The notes under the pieces were generated by a model, which was not told where the DNA came from, ran no database searches, and worked only from the letters and a program-made list of their open reading frames with translations. 64,000 nucleotides of DNA from an uncultured Oscillospiraceae bacterium (GTDB lineage: Bacteria; Bacillota; Clostridia; Oscillospirales; Acutalibacteraceae). Where the stretch lies: positions 82,521 through 146,520 of the forward strand of contig UQFO01000005.1 in NCBI GenBank assembly GCA_900540275.1. Reading direction: 5' to 3'. A program made the translations under genes and the position numbers. Below, in pieces: positions 43,829-52,644 of the stretch (within the stretch, counting starts at the first letter, position 1; each line of letters begins with the position of its first letter).

Positions 43829-43858
43829 ACGCCCGGGCAAAATACCCGGGTGTTTTTT
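43829..43858 (+). terminator. Terminator after the DAG kinase gene
   Basis: A stem of 9 bp with a G:T closing pair (43829-43837 with 43845-43853) followed by TTTTTAT. Ends the 40756-43819 operon. Confidence 0.9.
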
Positions 43859-43905
43859 ATTAAGCTCTTGATTGAACACATTTTGGAGTTTTTGCCGATG
43901 TACTA

Positions 43906-43935
43906 TTGCACAAGGGTAATTTATCGTGATATAAT
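43906..43935 (+). promoter_or_regulatory. Promoter of the small membrane protein gene
   Basis: TTGCAC (43906-43911) and TATAAT (43930-43935) are 18 bases apart, 42 bases before the ATG. Confidence 0.65.
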
Positions 43936-43977
43936 GGTTTTGGCTATTATGCCAAATACATAATTGGAGGATAGATT

Positions 43978-44403
43978 ATGAACGCAAAGGGCAAAACTTT
44001 ACTTAAGGTTGTCGGTATTCTGAACATCATCTTCGGTATTTTCGGAATTATCGGCAGCATCATGCTGTTGCTTGGCGGAGGCCTTCTCGGCGCGCTCGGC
44101 GCGGCGGCGGGCGAACTGGAAGCAGGGGCGGCACTCGGCGCATTGGCTACTGTAGCGGCGATTATTTCCATGATTTCCAGCATTCTACTGATTATCGCCG
44201 GCGCGGTAGCAGTCAAGCGCTGCAACGAGATTTCCTCGACCTGCTTTATCTGGGGAATTATCCTGGTGATTATCCAGGTAATTTCGCTGGTAATTACAAT
44301 CACCAGCGGCGGATTCAGCCCGATGTCCCTGATTGGCCTGGTACTCCCCGTCCTTTACCTGGTTGGCGGAGCGATGAACAGGAATGCGCCCGTACAGCAG
44401 TAA
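43978..44403 (+). CDS. Small four-helix membrane protein of unknown function
   Basis: A 141-residue protein with four predicted helices (about 8-40, 48-78, 88-108, 112-135). Helix one is Gly/Ile-rich, and the loop before helix two contains an acidic patch (GELEAG). It resembles the small DUF4064-like membrane proteins of Firmicutes in size and topology, but the match is too loose to name. It is monocistronic with a good promoter, an AT-rich leader with GGAGGATAGATT before the ATG, and a shared terminator. Confidence 0.72.
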   Translation: MNAKGKTLLKVVGILNIIFGIFGIIGSIMLLLGGGLLGALGAAAGELEAGAALGALATVAAIISMISSILLIIAGAVAVKRCNEISSTCFIWGIILVIIQVISLVITITSGGFSPMSLIGLVLPVLYLVGGAMNRNAPVQQ

Positions 44404-44422
44404 AACTGGAATATTATAGAAC

Positions 44423-44462
44423 AAAACGTCCGAAACGGAAATTCCGTTTCGGACGTTTTTTA
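44423..44462. terminator. Shared terminator between the small membrane protein and spoIIE
   Basis: A near-perfect 16-bp stem with a short AT loop, with A-run before and T-run after, so it works on both strands. It separates the converging genes. Confidence 0.9.
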
Positions 44463-44468
44463 TCATGC

Positions 44469-46796
44469 TCAGTTACGCATCAGCTTGATTGCAACCGCAG
44501 TAATATCGTCGTCATAGCCGTCGGTGCGCCGCTTTCGCGCTTCCTCTACGATTTTTTTCGCAAGCGCTTGGGCGCTTCCCTCCTCCCAATGCTCGATGAG
44601 CGATTCGAGCCACATATCGCCCATTGCCACGGCGCCGTCCGATACCATCACGAGCCAGTCTCCAAGCTCAAGCGTCGCCGTATCGTGTGAAAATTTGATG
44701 TCTGTCAATATTCCGGCGGGCAGGGAGGCGCTGTTGCAGCGGTAGGTCCTGCCGTTTTTGCGGACGATGGTGAGCGGCGCGCCCGCCTTCATTATCTGTG
44801 TGTCGCCGGTAAACATATCGATACAAACGACGTCGAGCGTGGCAAGCGATTCATCGCCCGATTTGACCATCAGCGCGGAATTGACGACACTCAGCGCACA
44901 GTCGAACCCAAGCCCCGCTTTCGTGAGCTTGGTCATAATGCTTTCCGCCATGCTCCCGTCGACAGCGGCGCGCCCGCCTGTGCCCATTCCGTCGCTGATA
45001 ATTGCGACAAAACGGCCCATTCCGTCATTGAAATAATTATAGCTGTCACCGCAGAGCTGCCCATTGCCGCTGATATGCTGGCAGCTTCCCACCTGGGCAT
45101 CGAAACAGGGGCGCTCGCTCATCTGCATGCGGCAGCGGTTGGGCGCCATGCTCAGGCACGGCGTGTCAAGCCTTCTTCCGCAGGCCTTTGAAATTTCCTT
45201 GAGCAGCTGTGCTTTTTTCATACTGTTATGGTTGGTGTCAACCGTTTCTATCTCAACCGTCATGCGTCCGAACCGGTCGATGCGGCAGCTTACGTCAATC
45301 GGTGTTAATCCCGCCATTTTGAGCGCTGTGCTCACGCGTTCGGCGGCAGCCATATCAAAATGCTCGTAGTTTTCAAATTCCTCCGCCATTTCGCCGAGGA
45401 TACCACTCAGCCCGGAAAATTGCCCCGCAACGACGCTGCGCACCTCGCCTACGCGCCGCTCCGCCGCCAGAAACGCCGTATAAGCGCTGTAGTTGCGGTT
45501 GACGGCTGCGGCCATTTCTTTTGTTTTGCAGCATTTTTTCATAAAACGGTCAGAAAAGTCCTTTTCTTCAATCCTTCCTTTTTTGCGCAGGGAATCGCTC
45601 AAGCTGTTAAAGTCACTGAGGCTCGTCTCACGCTGCTTCTCCCAGCAATAAACGCGCAGGCCGCAGTGGGAGCAGGTATCCTCCGCCGCCTTTCCATAGA
45701 CGGCGCTCATGTCGGACGCGAACAGCTCTTTCATCTTTTTTGCTACGTTGTCAACCGAAGCGGAAACGTCGCCGAGCGCTTTTGCCGCGAAATCGAGCCG
45801 CATAATTACATTACGCCGGAGACCCTCGGAGCGCGATTTATCGACCGGCGGGGAAAACACGGCGGAAAGCTGGTTTCCAAGGTCCTTTGGCAGCAGAAAA
45901 AATACGACGGATGCAATCAGCGTTTCATAAACCGAGGTCAGAATCAGGGTCGTGTTCTGTGACTGGAACGCCATGACGGTATTGCACACAAGGAACGCAA
46001 GAATCGTCCCTATTTTTCCTGTCGGCGCAAACAGCCCCGCCATCAGGCCGCCAAAGGCGTACGCGCCCGCGACAAAGCTCAGGGAGCTGTCCGTCATACT
46101 GAATATGACGCCGGTCGCCACGCCTGAAATGCACCCGCCCGAAACAGCGCCGTACCGCGCGCAGAACAAAATGGCAAGCACCGCGGCCACACGCCCAAGC
46201 GAAATGCCCGCGACGGATATGCTGGAAAACGCCAGCAGCAAAATACAGCCTGTCATGGCAATGCAGGCAATTTCCTGCTGGTTGAAGGTGGTAATTCCTC
46301 GCGAACCCGCCGAAAGCGTAATCGTGCGGTTAAAAAAGTAAGCGCCGACCGCGCACAAAAGCGCTTCTATAAGGCACATTGCAAGCAGGTTTCCCGCAAA
46401 GCTGCCAACGGCCGCGAGCACCAGGCCGGTTGCAAGCATTGGGATAAACGAAATGACAGGGGCGAAAAAACGGCTCCTGTTAATTTTTTGCAGGTCAGAA
46501 AGCGTCCAGCGGATTGCGCTGACCGCGAGTACGGTGGCTACATACCGGAAGCTCCCCCCTGGAGAAAACATTATGTACCCGAGCGCCGTACCCGCAAGCG
46601 AAGAAAGCAGGTTCCGAAACGGTACGGCCGCCACCATAGACGCGCCAAACGGCGCATAGCTGCCAAACACAGCTCCGCCGGAAACCAGAATTCCCGCTAA
46701 GAAATATACACCCTGCAGCACCAGGGTACGCGCTGTCTTGGATGCCATCGTATGTTCAAAAAACCCTTTTGCGGCCGCCGCCCGCTGTATTTTCAT
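44469..46796 (-). CDS. spoIIE: Stage II sporulation protein E
   Basis: Serine phosphatase that dephosphorylates SpoIIAA and so activates sigma-F in the forespore; it also binds FtsZ at the polar septum. The 775-residue protein has about ten N-terminal helices (about 25-310), a central regulatory region with a Cys-rich stretch (about 380-400 and 540-580), and a C-terminal PP2C domain. ISDGMGTGGRAAVDG holds the metal-binding Asp-Gly, and LEVVMVSDGAV-type sequence (DWLVMVSDGAVAMGD) the last Asp. Size and order agree with the family. Confidence 0.95.
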   Translation of the reverse strand: MKIQRAAAAKGFFEHTMASKTARTLVLQGVYFLAGILVSGGAVFGSYAPFGASMVAAVPFRNLLSSLAGTALGYIMFSPGGSFRYVATVLAVSAIRWTLSDLQKINRSRFFAPVISFIPMLATGLVLAAVGSFAGNLLAMCLIEALLCAVGAYFFNRTITLSAGSRGITTFNQQEIACIAMTGCILLLAFSSISVAGISLGRVAAVLAILFCARYGAVSGGCISGVATGVIFSMTDSSLSFVAGAYAFGGLMAGLFAPTGKIGTILAFLVCNTVMAFQSQNTTLILTSVYETLIASVVFFLLPKDLGNQLSAVFSPPVDKSRSEGLRRNVIMRLDFAAKALGDVSASVDNVAKKMKELFASDMSAVYGKAAEDTCSHCGLRVYCWEKQRETSLSDFNSLSDSLRKKGRIEEKDFSDRFMKKCCKTKEMAAAVNRNYSAYTAFLAAERRVGEVRSVVAGQFSGLSGILGEMAEEFENYEHFDMAAAERVSTALKMAGLTPIDVSCRIDRFGRMTVEIETVDTNHNSMKKAQLLKEISKACGRRLDTPCLSMAPNRCRMQMSERPCFDAQVGSCQHISGNGQLCGDSYNYFNDGMGRFVAIISDGMGTGGRAAVDGSMAESIMTKLTKAGLGFDCALSVVNSALMVKSGDESLATLDVVCIDMFTGDTQIMKAGAPLTIVRKNGRTYRCNSASLPAGILTDIKFSHDTATLELGDWLVMVSDGAVAMGDMWLESLIEHWEEGSAQALAKKIVEEARKRRTDGYDDDITAVAIKLMRN

Positions 46797-46840
46797 GCGC
46801 CTTTCACCGTCCCGCCGTTTTTTTGATTCCCAGTAGAGCT

Positions 46841-46873
46841 ATTATAGGACGAGCCATAAAAAAATTTTGTCAT
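46841..46873 (-). promoter_or_regulatory. spoIIE promoter with 21-bp spacer and 0A-box-like site
   Basis: On the minus strand ATGACA (46873-46868) and a perfect TATAAT (46846-46841) are 21 bases apart. TGACAAA (46872-46866), one mismatch from the Spo0A box TGNCGAA, overlaps the -35. The B. subtilis spoIIE and spoIIG promoters have the same extended spacer and need Spo0A-P with sigma-A. Confidence 0.7.
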
Positions 46874-46957
46874 AACAGGATTGTACTTTATGGCTTATTT
46901 TGCTGGATACGGGCGTTTGTTCCGGCTTTTTATCGTAACTGAAAAATTTATACCACA

Positions 46958-46991
46958 AAAAGAATGCCGCCCTTCAAAAAGAAGGGCGGCG
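46958..46991 (-). terminator. Terminator of the dockerin gene
   Basis: A 10-bp stem (46967-46976 with 46982-46991) is followed on the minus strand by ATTCTTTTTG, about 50 bases after the stop codon. The stretch 46874-46957 holds nothing else that I see. Confidence 0.8.
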
Positions 46992-47044
46992 ACGAGAAGA
47001 AAGAAATACAAAATGTTTCTGTCGTAAACAAATATCAATTTGGG

Positions 47045-48298
47045 CTATCCGGGATAGACGGCCCATATGCCTGTCCATAATTCACCGGCTTTCCTGACAC
47101 CGGTATAAAAGTTTTTACCGGCTTCCATAACGCAGTCCTCCGTCAGGAACGCGCCGTCCCAAAAGCCCTGGTTCAAAAAGACTATCCCCTTTGCCCCATC
47201 AGCGGGCGCCTGCGGAAGAATCAGCTTATAAACCCCATCCGCAACATATTCCATTGGGACAAACGTACGGTCAAGCCCAAACGACCAGCCGTAAATATAG
47301 GCGTCCTGCCAGCCGCCGGAAGCCGCGTCAAAATAAACGGTCCGTTCCCCGGTAGGATCATACGCCGTCCAGCTGCCCGCGTTTTCCCCGCCTATAGCAA
47401 AACAGTCGTTCTTCCCGCGCGCGGGAAGGCCGGCCCATACGTTCCAAAGCTCGCCCGCCGGAAGCTGTTCCGGATTACCGGGCCTGGTAACGGACGACGC
47501 CGTCTGGTAAAACGCAAGACTGCCCCAATCGCGTGAAATTTCAGCGCGGTAGGTAACGCCGTCGCGCATCTCTTTCATTTCCACCGCATAGCTGAGCTCT
47601 GGTATATATACCCACATCCGGCCGCCGCTTGGGAGCGCGCCCGATTCGTCTCGCAGATAAAGGTAGCTCATTTCTTTCCGGCCGACAGACGGCGGCCCGG
47701 CCGGGGCCGTAGGTGCTGTCGGCTCTGGTATGGCCGGGGCGGTTGAATCTGTTGGATTACTGTTTTCCGGCGCAGCCTCGGTCGGCCCGGCCGGTTCTGT
47801 CGTATCGGCTGCCGGCACCGTCGGCTCTTGCGTCGGGGCGTCCGTTGGATAGGTTACGGGTATGGTCGGCGGTTCTGTATTATCCTGCGTCGGTACCGTC
47901 GGAAAATCCCCTCCGGCGTCTACCCATTGGCCGACTGGATATTCCACAAGCATCCCCGCAAGAAATTTTTGAATATGAAGGATATCGAGAATCGCAAGAA
48001 CGCCGTCCCCGTCAATATCGGCACTGCGCCTCTGCTCCTGGGTAAGCGGCTGCACCATCGCTTTGTCGTTTTGAATCAGCAATACGTCGAGCACGCCGAC
48101 GGTCCCGTCAAAATTGACGTCCCCCAGCAGATAGCAGCCGGTGGCTTTCCCGGTGTTTTTTGTATCTCCTCCGCCAACCGCCGGGACGGGCATCTTTATC
48201 GTATCTGCCTGGAACGCTCCAAAAGCAGGCGCCGCAGATAACGCCGCGGCTAAAAACAACAAGGCCAGCAAGACACTGGCCGCTTTTTTTCGTTTCAT
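47045..48298 (-). CDS. Secreted dockerin protein with Pro/Thr linker and Trp-rich C-terminal module
   Basis: A 417-residue exported protein. Signal peptide 1-27, then a type I dockerin near the N-terminus (about 58-115) with two calcium loops, D-V-N-F-D-G-T and D-I-D-G-D-G-V. A Pro/Thr/Glu linker (about 130-205) follows. The C-terminal 210 residues form one or two beta-rich modules with many aromatic residues (W-Q-D-A-Y-I-Y-G-W, E-L-W-N-V-W), like starch-binding or sugar-binding modules. No catalytic domain is visible. The ATG at 48298 has GGGGGA before it. The N-terminal dockerin is unusual, as most are C-terminal. Confidence 0.85.
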   Translation of the reverse strand: MKRKKAASVLLALLFLAAALSAAPAFGAFQADTIKMPVPAVGGGDTKNTGKATGCYLLGDVNFDGTVGVLDVLLIQNDKAMVQPLTQEQRRSADIDGDGVLAILDILHIQKFLAGMLVEYPVGQWVDAGGDFPTVPTQDNTEPPTIPVTYPTDAPTQEPTVPAADTTEPAGPTEAAPENSNPTDSTAPAIPEPTAPTAPAGPPSVGRKEMSYLYLRDESGALPSGGRMWVYIPELSYAVEMKEMRDGVTYRAEISRDWGSLAFYQTASSVTRPGNPEQLPAGELWNVWAGLPARGKNDCFAIGGENAGSWTAYDPTGERTVYFDAASGGWQDAYIYGWSFGLDRTFVPMEYVADGVYKLILPQAPADGAKGIVFLNQGFWDGAFLTEDCVMEAGKNFYTGVRKAGELWTGIWAVYPG

Positions 48299-48605
48299 CC
48301 GTTTTCCCCCACAATCTGCTATTTTGCGAAACATTCCGGCAGATAAAAAAGCAAATAAACAATCACTTTTTTATATTATATATTTACCATATACCAATTT
48401 ATGGGAATATCGTCTCATCTGTGAAAATATTCCCCACTGTTTTTGCGTTTTTTGTAGTTTTTATGAGTAAAATGGGGATTTTTCTTGCAAAATTATTTCT
48501 TTTATGCTAAATTTATGCTAGAGAATTATCGAATTTTGACCTTGCTGGCGTTTTTCGATAAAAACAGGCTGGTTTGTTTATTAATAAAGGAAAGGACTGG
48601 TTCCA
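48299..48605. other. AT-rich divergent intergenic region
   Basis: 307 bases without a gene between the dockerin gene and the M23 gene. A candidate plus-strand promoter has TTGCAA (48485-48490) and TAAATT (48508-48513), spacing 17. A direct repeat TTTATGCTA occurs at 48501-48509 and 48512-48520, 11 bases apart, over the -10. Confidence 0.5.
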
Positions 48606-49769
48606 ATGAGTTGGAAGCGTTTGGCCCGGCGCGCGCTGTGCATAGTTACCGCGGCCCTAGTGCTGACCGCCTCGGCAGCTTCTGCGCTTACGGATATTTC
48701 GGAATTCACGCAAAAGCAGCAGGAGCTGTCACAGCAGCAGGAAGCGCTCGACAAGCAGCTCGAGGAGGCCCGCAAAAGCATAGGCAAACAGCAGGAGCTT
48801 AAAAAAGCGCTTCAGGAGAAAATCGGCGGGGTCGAGGACGAAATCGACCTATTGACCTCCACAATCTCAGACTTCAACAAACAAGTCAAGCAGAAGGAAG
48901 CGCAGATTGCAAAGCAGCAGGCGGAAATCGACGCTGATTATGAAACGCTGGGCAGGCGTATCCGCGCCGTCTATATGGCGGGCGACGCCTCTGCCCTTGA
49001 AATCATACTCGGCGCAAAGGATTTCGATGATTTTCTCGATAAAGCGTACCTGATAGAGAGCATCTCCGATTACGATTCCAGGCTGATTGCCAATCTGGAG
49101 AAAAAGCTCTCAGGCATCCAGGATGAAAAGGAGGAAATCGAGCGGGAAAAAGACGTCGTTTCCCAGTCAAAGAAGGATTTGGAGAAGAAGCACGACGAGC
49201 TCGACGCTTTACAGAAGGAATGCGACGCGGTGCTGCAAAAGCTCTCAAAAACAAAGGGAACGCTTGAAAGCAAGCTTGAGAAAAACTCCGAAGAACAGGA
49301 TAAGCTGTCGCAGGAGCTGTCCGAGTGGCATAAGCAGTATGTCCTGCAAAACGGCGGGATTATAAACGGCAGCCCAAGCCCGAACGGCTACATCTGGCCC
49401 GCGCCGGAATGCAACGTCATCACCTCCTACTGGGGCGACGACAGAAGCCATAAGGGTATGGATTTTGCCTGCAACGGCAGCGCCTATGGCAAACCGATTG
49501 TCGCGGCGCAGAGCGGCACGGTCATCCGGGCGAACAAGACGGACTCCTGGGGCTCCGGTTGGGGCTACTATATTATGGTCGACCATGGCGGCGGCTTCTC
49601 CACCCTGTACGCTCATTGCAGTGTGGTGGTTGCCGAGGAAGGCCAGCAGGTCCAGCAGGGTGAAATTATCGGTTATATCGGCAATTCGGGGAATTCCTAC
49701 GGCGCGCACCTGCATTTTGAATGCTGGTTCAACGGCGAGCGGTACGACCCCGCGACAGAGCTGTTTTAA
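48606..49769 (+). CDS. Coiled-coil M23 murein hydrolase (EnvC/PcsB-like)
   Basis: Exported wall hydrolase or hydrolase activator, 387 residues. Signal peptide 1-27; long Gln/Lys/Glu-rich coiled coils at about 33-120 and 155-245, joined by a short loop (AVYMAGDASALEIILGAKDFDDFLD) typical of this group; then an M23 domain (about 262-387). The zinc ligands H282-x3-D286 and H368-L-H370 are intact. Proteins of this plan act in septal wall splitting under FtsEX control (family knowledge); no ftsEX lies in the window. AAAGGAAAGGACTGGTTCCA precedes the ATG. Confidence 0.92.
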   Translation: MSWKRLARRALCIVTAALVLTASAASALTDISEFTQKQQELSQQQEALDKQLEEARKSIGKQQELKKALQEKIGGVEDEIDLLTSTISDFNKQVKQKEAQIAKQQAEIDADYETLGRRIRAVYMAGDASALEIILGAKDFDDFLDKAYLIESISDYDSRLIANLEKKLSGIQDEKEEIEREKDVVSQSKKDLEKKHDELDALQKECDAVLQKLSKTKGTLESKLEKNSEEQDKLSQELSEWHKQYVLQNGGIINGSPSPNGYIWPAPECNVITSYWGDDRSHKGMDFACNGSAYGKPIVAAQSGTVIRANKTDSWGSGWGYYIMVDHGGGFSTLYAHCSVVVAEEGQQVQQGEIIGYIGNSGNSYGAHLHFECWFNGERYDPATELF

Positions 49770-49842
49770 TTAAGTTTGGTGGTTGGTTTTCTGTTGCCTT
49801 AAAACAGAACTCAGAAAGAAAATGAAAAGGATGGATTACTAC

Positions 49843-50319
49843 ATGAAAAGAAATGAACGTGCGGTCACAGACCGTGCGCAGATTGCGGACATCATAAAAG
49901 GATGCCCCGTCTGCCGTATTGCGCTTTCAGACGAGCCCGCGCCCTACCTTGTACCGATGAACTTCGGCTATACGCTCGACGGAGATACCCTGACTCTTTA
50001 CCTGCACTGTGCGCAGGAGGGCAAAAAGGTGGACCTTTTAGAGCAAAACCCGACCGTCGGCTTTGAGATGGACCGGCTGATTAAGGTCATCGGCAAACAC
50101 GATATCGCCTGCACCTACACCTGCGCTTATGAAAGCGTAATCGGGACGGGTACCGTTTCCTTCATTACGGGACATAACGAGAAGCGGGAGGCCCTGCTTG
50201 CAATCTTGGAGCAGCTCACGGGCCGGAAAATTTTTGCATTCAACGACGCGTTGATTGATAAAACCACCGTTTTCCAGATTGTTTCAAAGGATTTTACCGC
50301 AAAACGAAGCCATGGTTGA
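49843..50319 (+). CDS. Pyridoxamine 5'-phosphate oxidase-family flavoprotein
   Basis: A 158-residue split-barrel protein. It begins MKRNERAVTD, the usual M-R-R-x-(D/E)-R-x-(V/I)-T-D start of the clostridial group, then CPVCRIALSDEPAPYLVPMNFGYTLDGDTLTLYLHCAQEGKK, the flavin-binding strand set. Members bind FMN or F420 and reduce various compounds, including nitroimidazoles (NimA-like). AAAAGGA lies 11 bases before the ATG at 49843; ATGs at 49822 and 49831 are possible starts. It follows the M23 gene by about 70 bases and precedes a strong terminator. Confidence 0.88.
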   Translation: MKRNERAVTDRAQIADIIKGCPVCRIALSDEPAPYLVPMNFGYTLDGDTLTLYLHCAQEGKKVDLLEQNPTVGFEMDRLIKVIGKHDIACTYTCAYESVIGTGTVSFITGHNEKREALLAILEQLTGRKIFAFNDALIDKTTVFQIVSKDFTAKRSHG

Positions 50320-50370
50320 TAAAACCATCAGGGGGTAATCCCCGGATAAAAGTAAAACAAAAACAGCGAA

Positions 50371-50401
50371 AGCCGCAGGGAATTCCCCTGCGGCTTTTTA
50401 T
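50371..50401. terminator. Shared terminator after the PPOX gene
   Basis: A 10-bp GC-rich stem (50371-50380 with 50386-50395) followed by TTTTTATTTAT on the plus strand. On the minus strand the flanking T-run is shorter (TTCGCTGTTTTTG). Confidence 0.85.
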
Positions 50402-50414
50402 TTATGGTTTCTTT

Positions 50415-51173
50415 TCAACTTATTTTTTTCCATTTCAGGCTATAGGCTTTTACATAACTGCCATGATAGGAAAGGTCTTCTTTCTGAAGCGCCTCATCCG
50501 CCCAATACACGCTCTCCTCATACACCAGCAGGCAGCCCGATAGAAGTTCTCTGGTCGTGTTGTCTTCGGGAGGCCTGATATGCATGTCTAACAACCCTTC
50601 AAAAAAGAACTCCACAACACCGTACCAGCCGGTGTTGTCAAATATCATGTGAAGGTCTCTTTTGTCATCCCCCTCCTCGTAACAACACCGTTCCAGCGTA
50701 GAATCATGAAATCCCATAAAAAGGCTCATAAATTTGTCGGCATCCTCCTGTGTTTCAATAGTATGCCAATCTTTCTCATTGAGAAGTGAGCGAACCGCAA
50801 AGGCGGCTTCACCACGCGGTACGGTCCTGTTCTTTAAAAGCTGAAACAAAAACCCCCTGCTCTGAAACACATCCTCATACCCATAAAATACCGGAACCCT
50901 ATTTTGAACTTCATAACCGTCCATAGAACGGGAGAGTTTTAACAGGTCGTTGTTAAAGAAACGGTACCAGTCCTTGGTTTCGGCGTTAATTATGTTAATT
51001 TTTGTTTTTCCGGCGAAAGTCTCCCCGCCCTTGACCAGATAATCTACGGCCTCAAACGAGTTGTCAAACGGATTCAAAACGACATATTTTTCAAAATAGC
51101 CTGTGTCGATTATTCCATAAACAATGGATTTATAATAACCGCCATGCGCACTGTCCCATACCCTTACAAACAT
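50415..51173 (-). CDS. Protein of unknown function downstream of rnfB
   Basis: A 252-residue soluble protein with no signal peptide or membrane helix. I do not recognise it. A motif-like segment MGFHDSTLERCCYEEGDD followed by LHMIFDNTGWYGVVEFFFEG recalls small clostridial proteins with a H-D-(S/A)-x-(L/I) motif, some near toxin-immunity loci, but no toxin gene is near. AAGGGA precedes the ATG at 51173, 26 bases after the rnfB stop, so it may be read through from the rnf operon. Base composition is lower in G+C than rnfB. Confidence 0.65.
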   Translation of the reverse strand: MFVRVWDSAHGGYYKSIVYGIIDTGYFEKYVVLNPFDNSFEAVDYLVKGGETFAGKTKINIINAETKDWYRFFNNDLLKLSRSMDGYEVQNRVPVFYGYEDVFQSRGFLFQLLKNRTVPRGEAAFAVRSLLNEKDWHTIETQEDADKFMSLFMGFHDSTLERCCYEEGDDKRDLHMIFDNTGWYGVVEFFFEGLLDMHIRPPEDNTTRELLSGCLLVYEESVYWADEALQKEDLSYHGSYVKAYSLKWKKIS

Positions 51174-51198
51174 AGAATTCCCTTCATATTTCCAGCCC

Positions 51199-51993
51199 TC
51201 AGGCAAACGCCTCTACAATACAGCCCTGCTTGCAGGATTCCACACATTTCATACAGCCGGTGCAGAGCGACGGGTTGACGGCGGCATGGAACTTTTCCAC
51301 CGTGATTGCGCCGGACTCACACGCCTTGACGCAGCGCATACAGCCGATGCACGCGGCTGCGCATGCGGACCTTGCCTGTGCGCCTTTATCGCAGCTGCTG
51401 CAAAGCACCTGCGCCTGCTTTTTGACCGGGACGATTGAAATCAGCTTTTTAGGGCAGGCGGAAACGCACATAGTGCAGGCCTTGCATTTACCCGGATTGA
51501 CAGCCGCCAGCCCGTTGCATACGGTAATCGCATCGTATTCGCAGGCCGCCCTGCAGTCGCCCAGGCCAATACAGCCGTATGAGCATTTTCCGGGACCGCC
51601 GCCAAGCTGTACCGCGGCGGCACAGCTTGAAATACCCTGGTAATCCATTTTATTTTCCGTATGGCCAAGGCTTCCGGAGCAATGCACGACCGCCGAGCGC
51701 TTTACCGTTTTTTCCGCCTGTGTGCCGAGTATCTCGGAAACCGCTTTTGTCGTTTCTTCGCCGCCGGGGGAGCACAGCCCCGGCTTTGCGCTGCCCTGCG
51801 CCAGGGCCTTTGCATAGCCCGAGCACCCTGAAAAGCCGCACGCGCCGCAGTTTGCGCCCGGAAGCACCTCTAAAACCGCTTCGGCCTTTTCGTCCTTTGG
51901 CACCGCCATCACGGCGGACGCCACCGCCAGCACGATGCCGACAACCAGCCCGATGCCCGCAACCACGAGCACAGCAAACAATATCGGGTTCAT
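51199..51993 (-). CDS. rnfB: Rnf complex subunit RnfB
   Basis: Ferredoxin-like subunit taking electrons from reduced ferredoxin, 264 residues. An N-terminal anchor (about 4-28) is followed by the Fe-S motif C49-x2-C52-x4-C57-x16-C74. Further cysteine sets follow: 137/141/147/151, 170/173/176/180, 215/218/221/225 and 244/247/250/254, giving up to five cluster sites. The order of clusters matches clostridial RnfB. It is the last rnf gene. Confidence 0.96.
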   Translation of the reverse strand: MNPILFAVLVVAGIGLVVGIVLAVASAVMAVPKDEKAEAVLEVLPGANCGACGFSGCSGYAKALAQGSAKPGLCSPGGEETTKAVSEILGTQAEKTVKRSAVVHCSGSLGHTENKMDYQGISSCAAAVQLGGGPGKCSYGCIGLGDCRAACEYDAITVCNGLAAVNPGKCKACTMCVSACPKKLISIVPVKKQAQVLCSSCDKGAQARSACAAACIGCMRCVKACESGAITVEKFHAAVNPSLCTGCMKCVESCKQGCIVEAFA

Positions 51994-52035
51994 ATCGGTT
52001 TACCCCTTCCTTTTTGAAGAATTGTTCATTGCCCG

Positions 52036-52644
52036 TTACATCAGCCCGTCTACAAGTCCCGCAAAGCCTAAAAACGACAGCGAAACGAGCGACGCCGCGA
52101 CGAGCGTAATCGGAAGGCCCTTCATACATTTTGGTATGTCGTACTCTTCCAGCCGCTGGCGTACGCCGGCGAACATAACCATCGCCACAAGGAAGCCGAT
52201 ACCCGCCCCCAATGCGTTTACAAGCGCAGATACATAAGTATAGGACGGGTCGCCCGAGGCCTTTTCGAGCACCAGCATCGTAACGCCCAGCACGGCGCAG
52301 TTCGTGGTAATCAGCGGCAGGTAAATGCCGAGCGCGTTGTAAAGCGAAGGCATATACTTTTTCAGCACGATTTCGACCAGCTGCACCAATCCCGCGATGA
52401 CGAGAATAAATACAATCGTCTGTAAATAGGCCAAATCGTTCGGGACAAGCAGGTTCTCGTAAATCGGGTAGGTGACGGCGGTTGCGAGCACCATGACGAA
52501 GGTTACTGCGGCGCTCATGCCAACTGCGGTGTTGACCTTCTTGGAAACGCCCAAAAACGGGCAAATGCCCAAAAATTTACTCAGCACATAGTTTTCCGTC
52601 AGAATTGCCGCGAGGAATACGGCGACAAGCTGTTGTACGTTCAT
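52036..52644 (-). CDS. rnfA: Rnf complex subunit RnfA
   Basis: Polytopic subunit of 202 residues with six helices, member of the NqrE/RsxA family. FLGICPFLGVSKKVNTAVGM (about 24-43) and ITTNCAVLGVTMLV (about 102-115) hold the conserved Cys pair that binds an Fe-S centre between RnfA and RnfE. It overlaps rnfE by four bases. Confidence 0.96.
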   Translation of the reverse strand: MNVQQLVAVFLAAILTENYVLSKFLGICPFLGVSKKVNTAVGMSAAVTFVMVLATAVTYPIYENLLVPNDLAYLQTIVFILVIAGLVQLVEIVLKKYMPSLYNALGIYLPLITTNCAVLGVTMLVLEKASGDPSYTYVSALVNALGAGIGFLVAMVMFAGVRQRLEEYDIPKCMKGLPITLVAASLVSLSFLGFAGLVDGLM

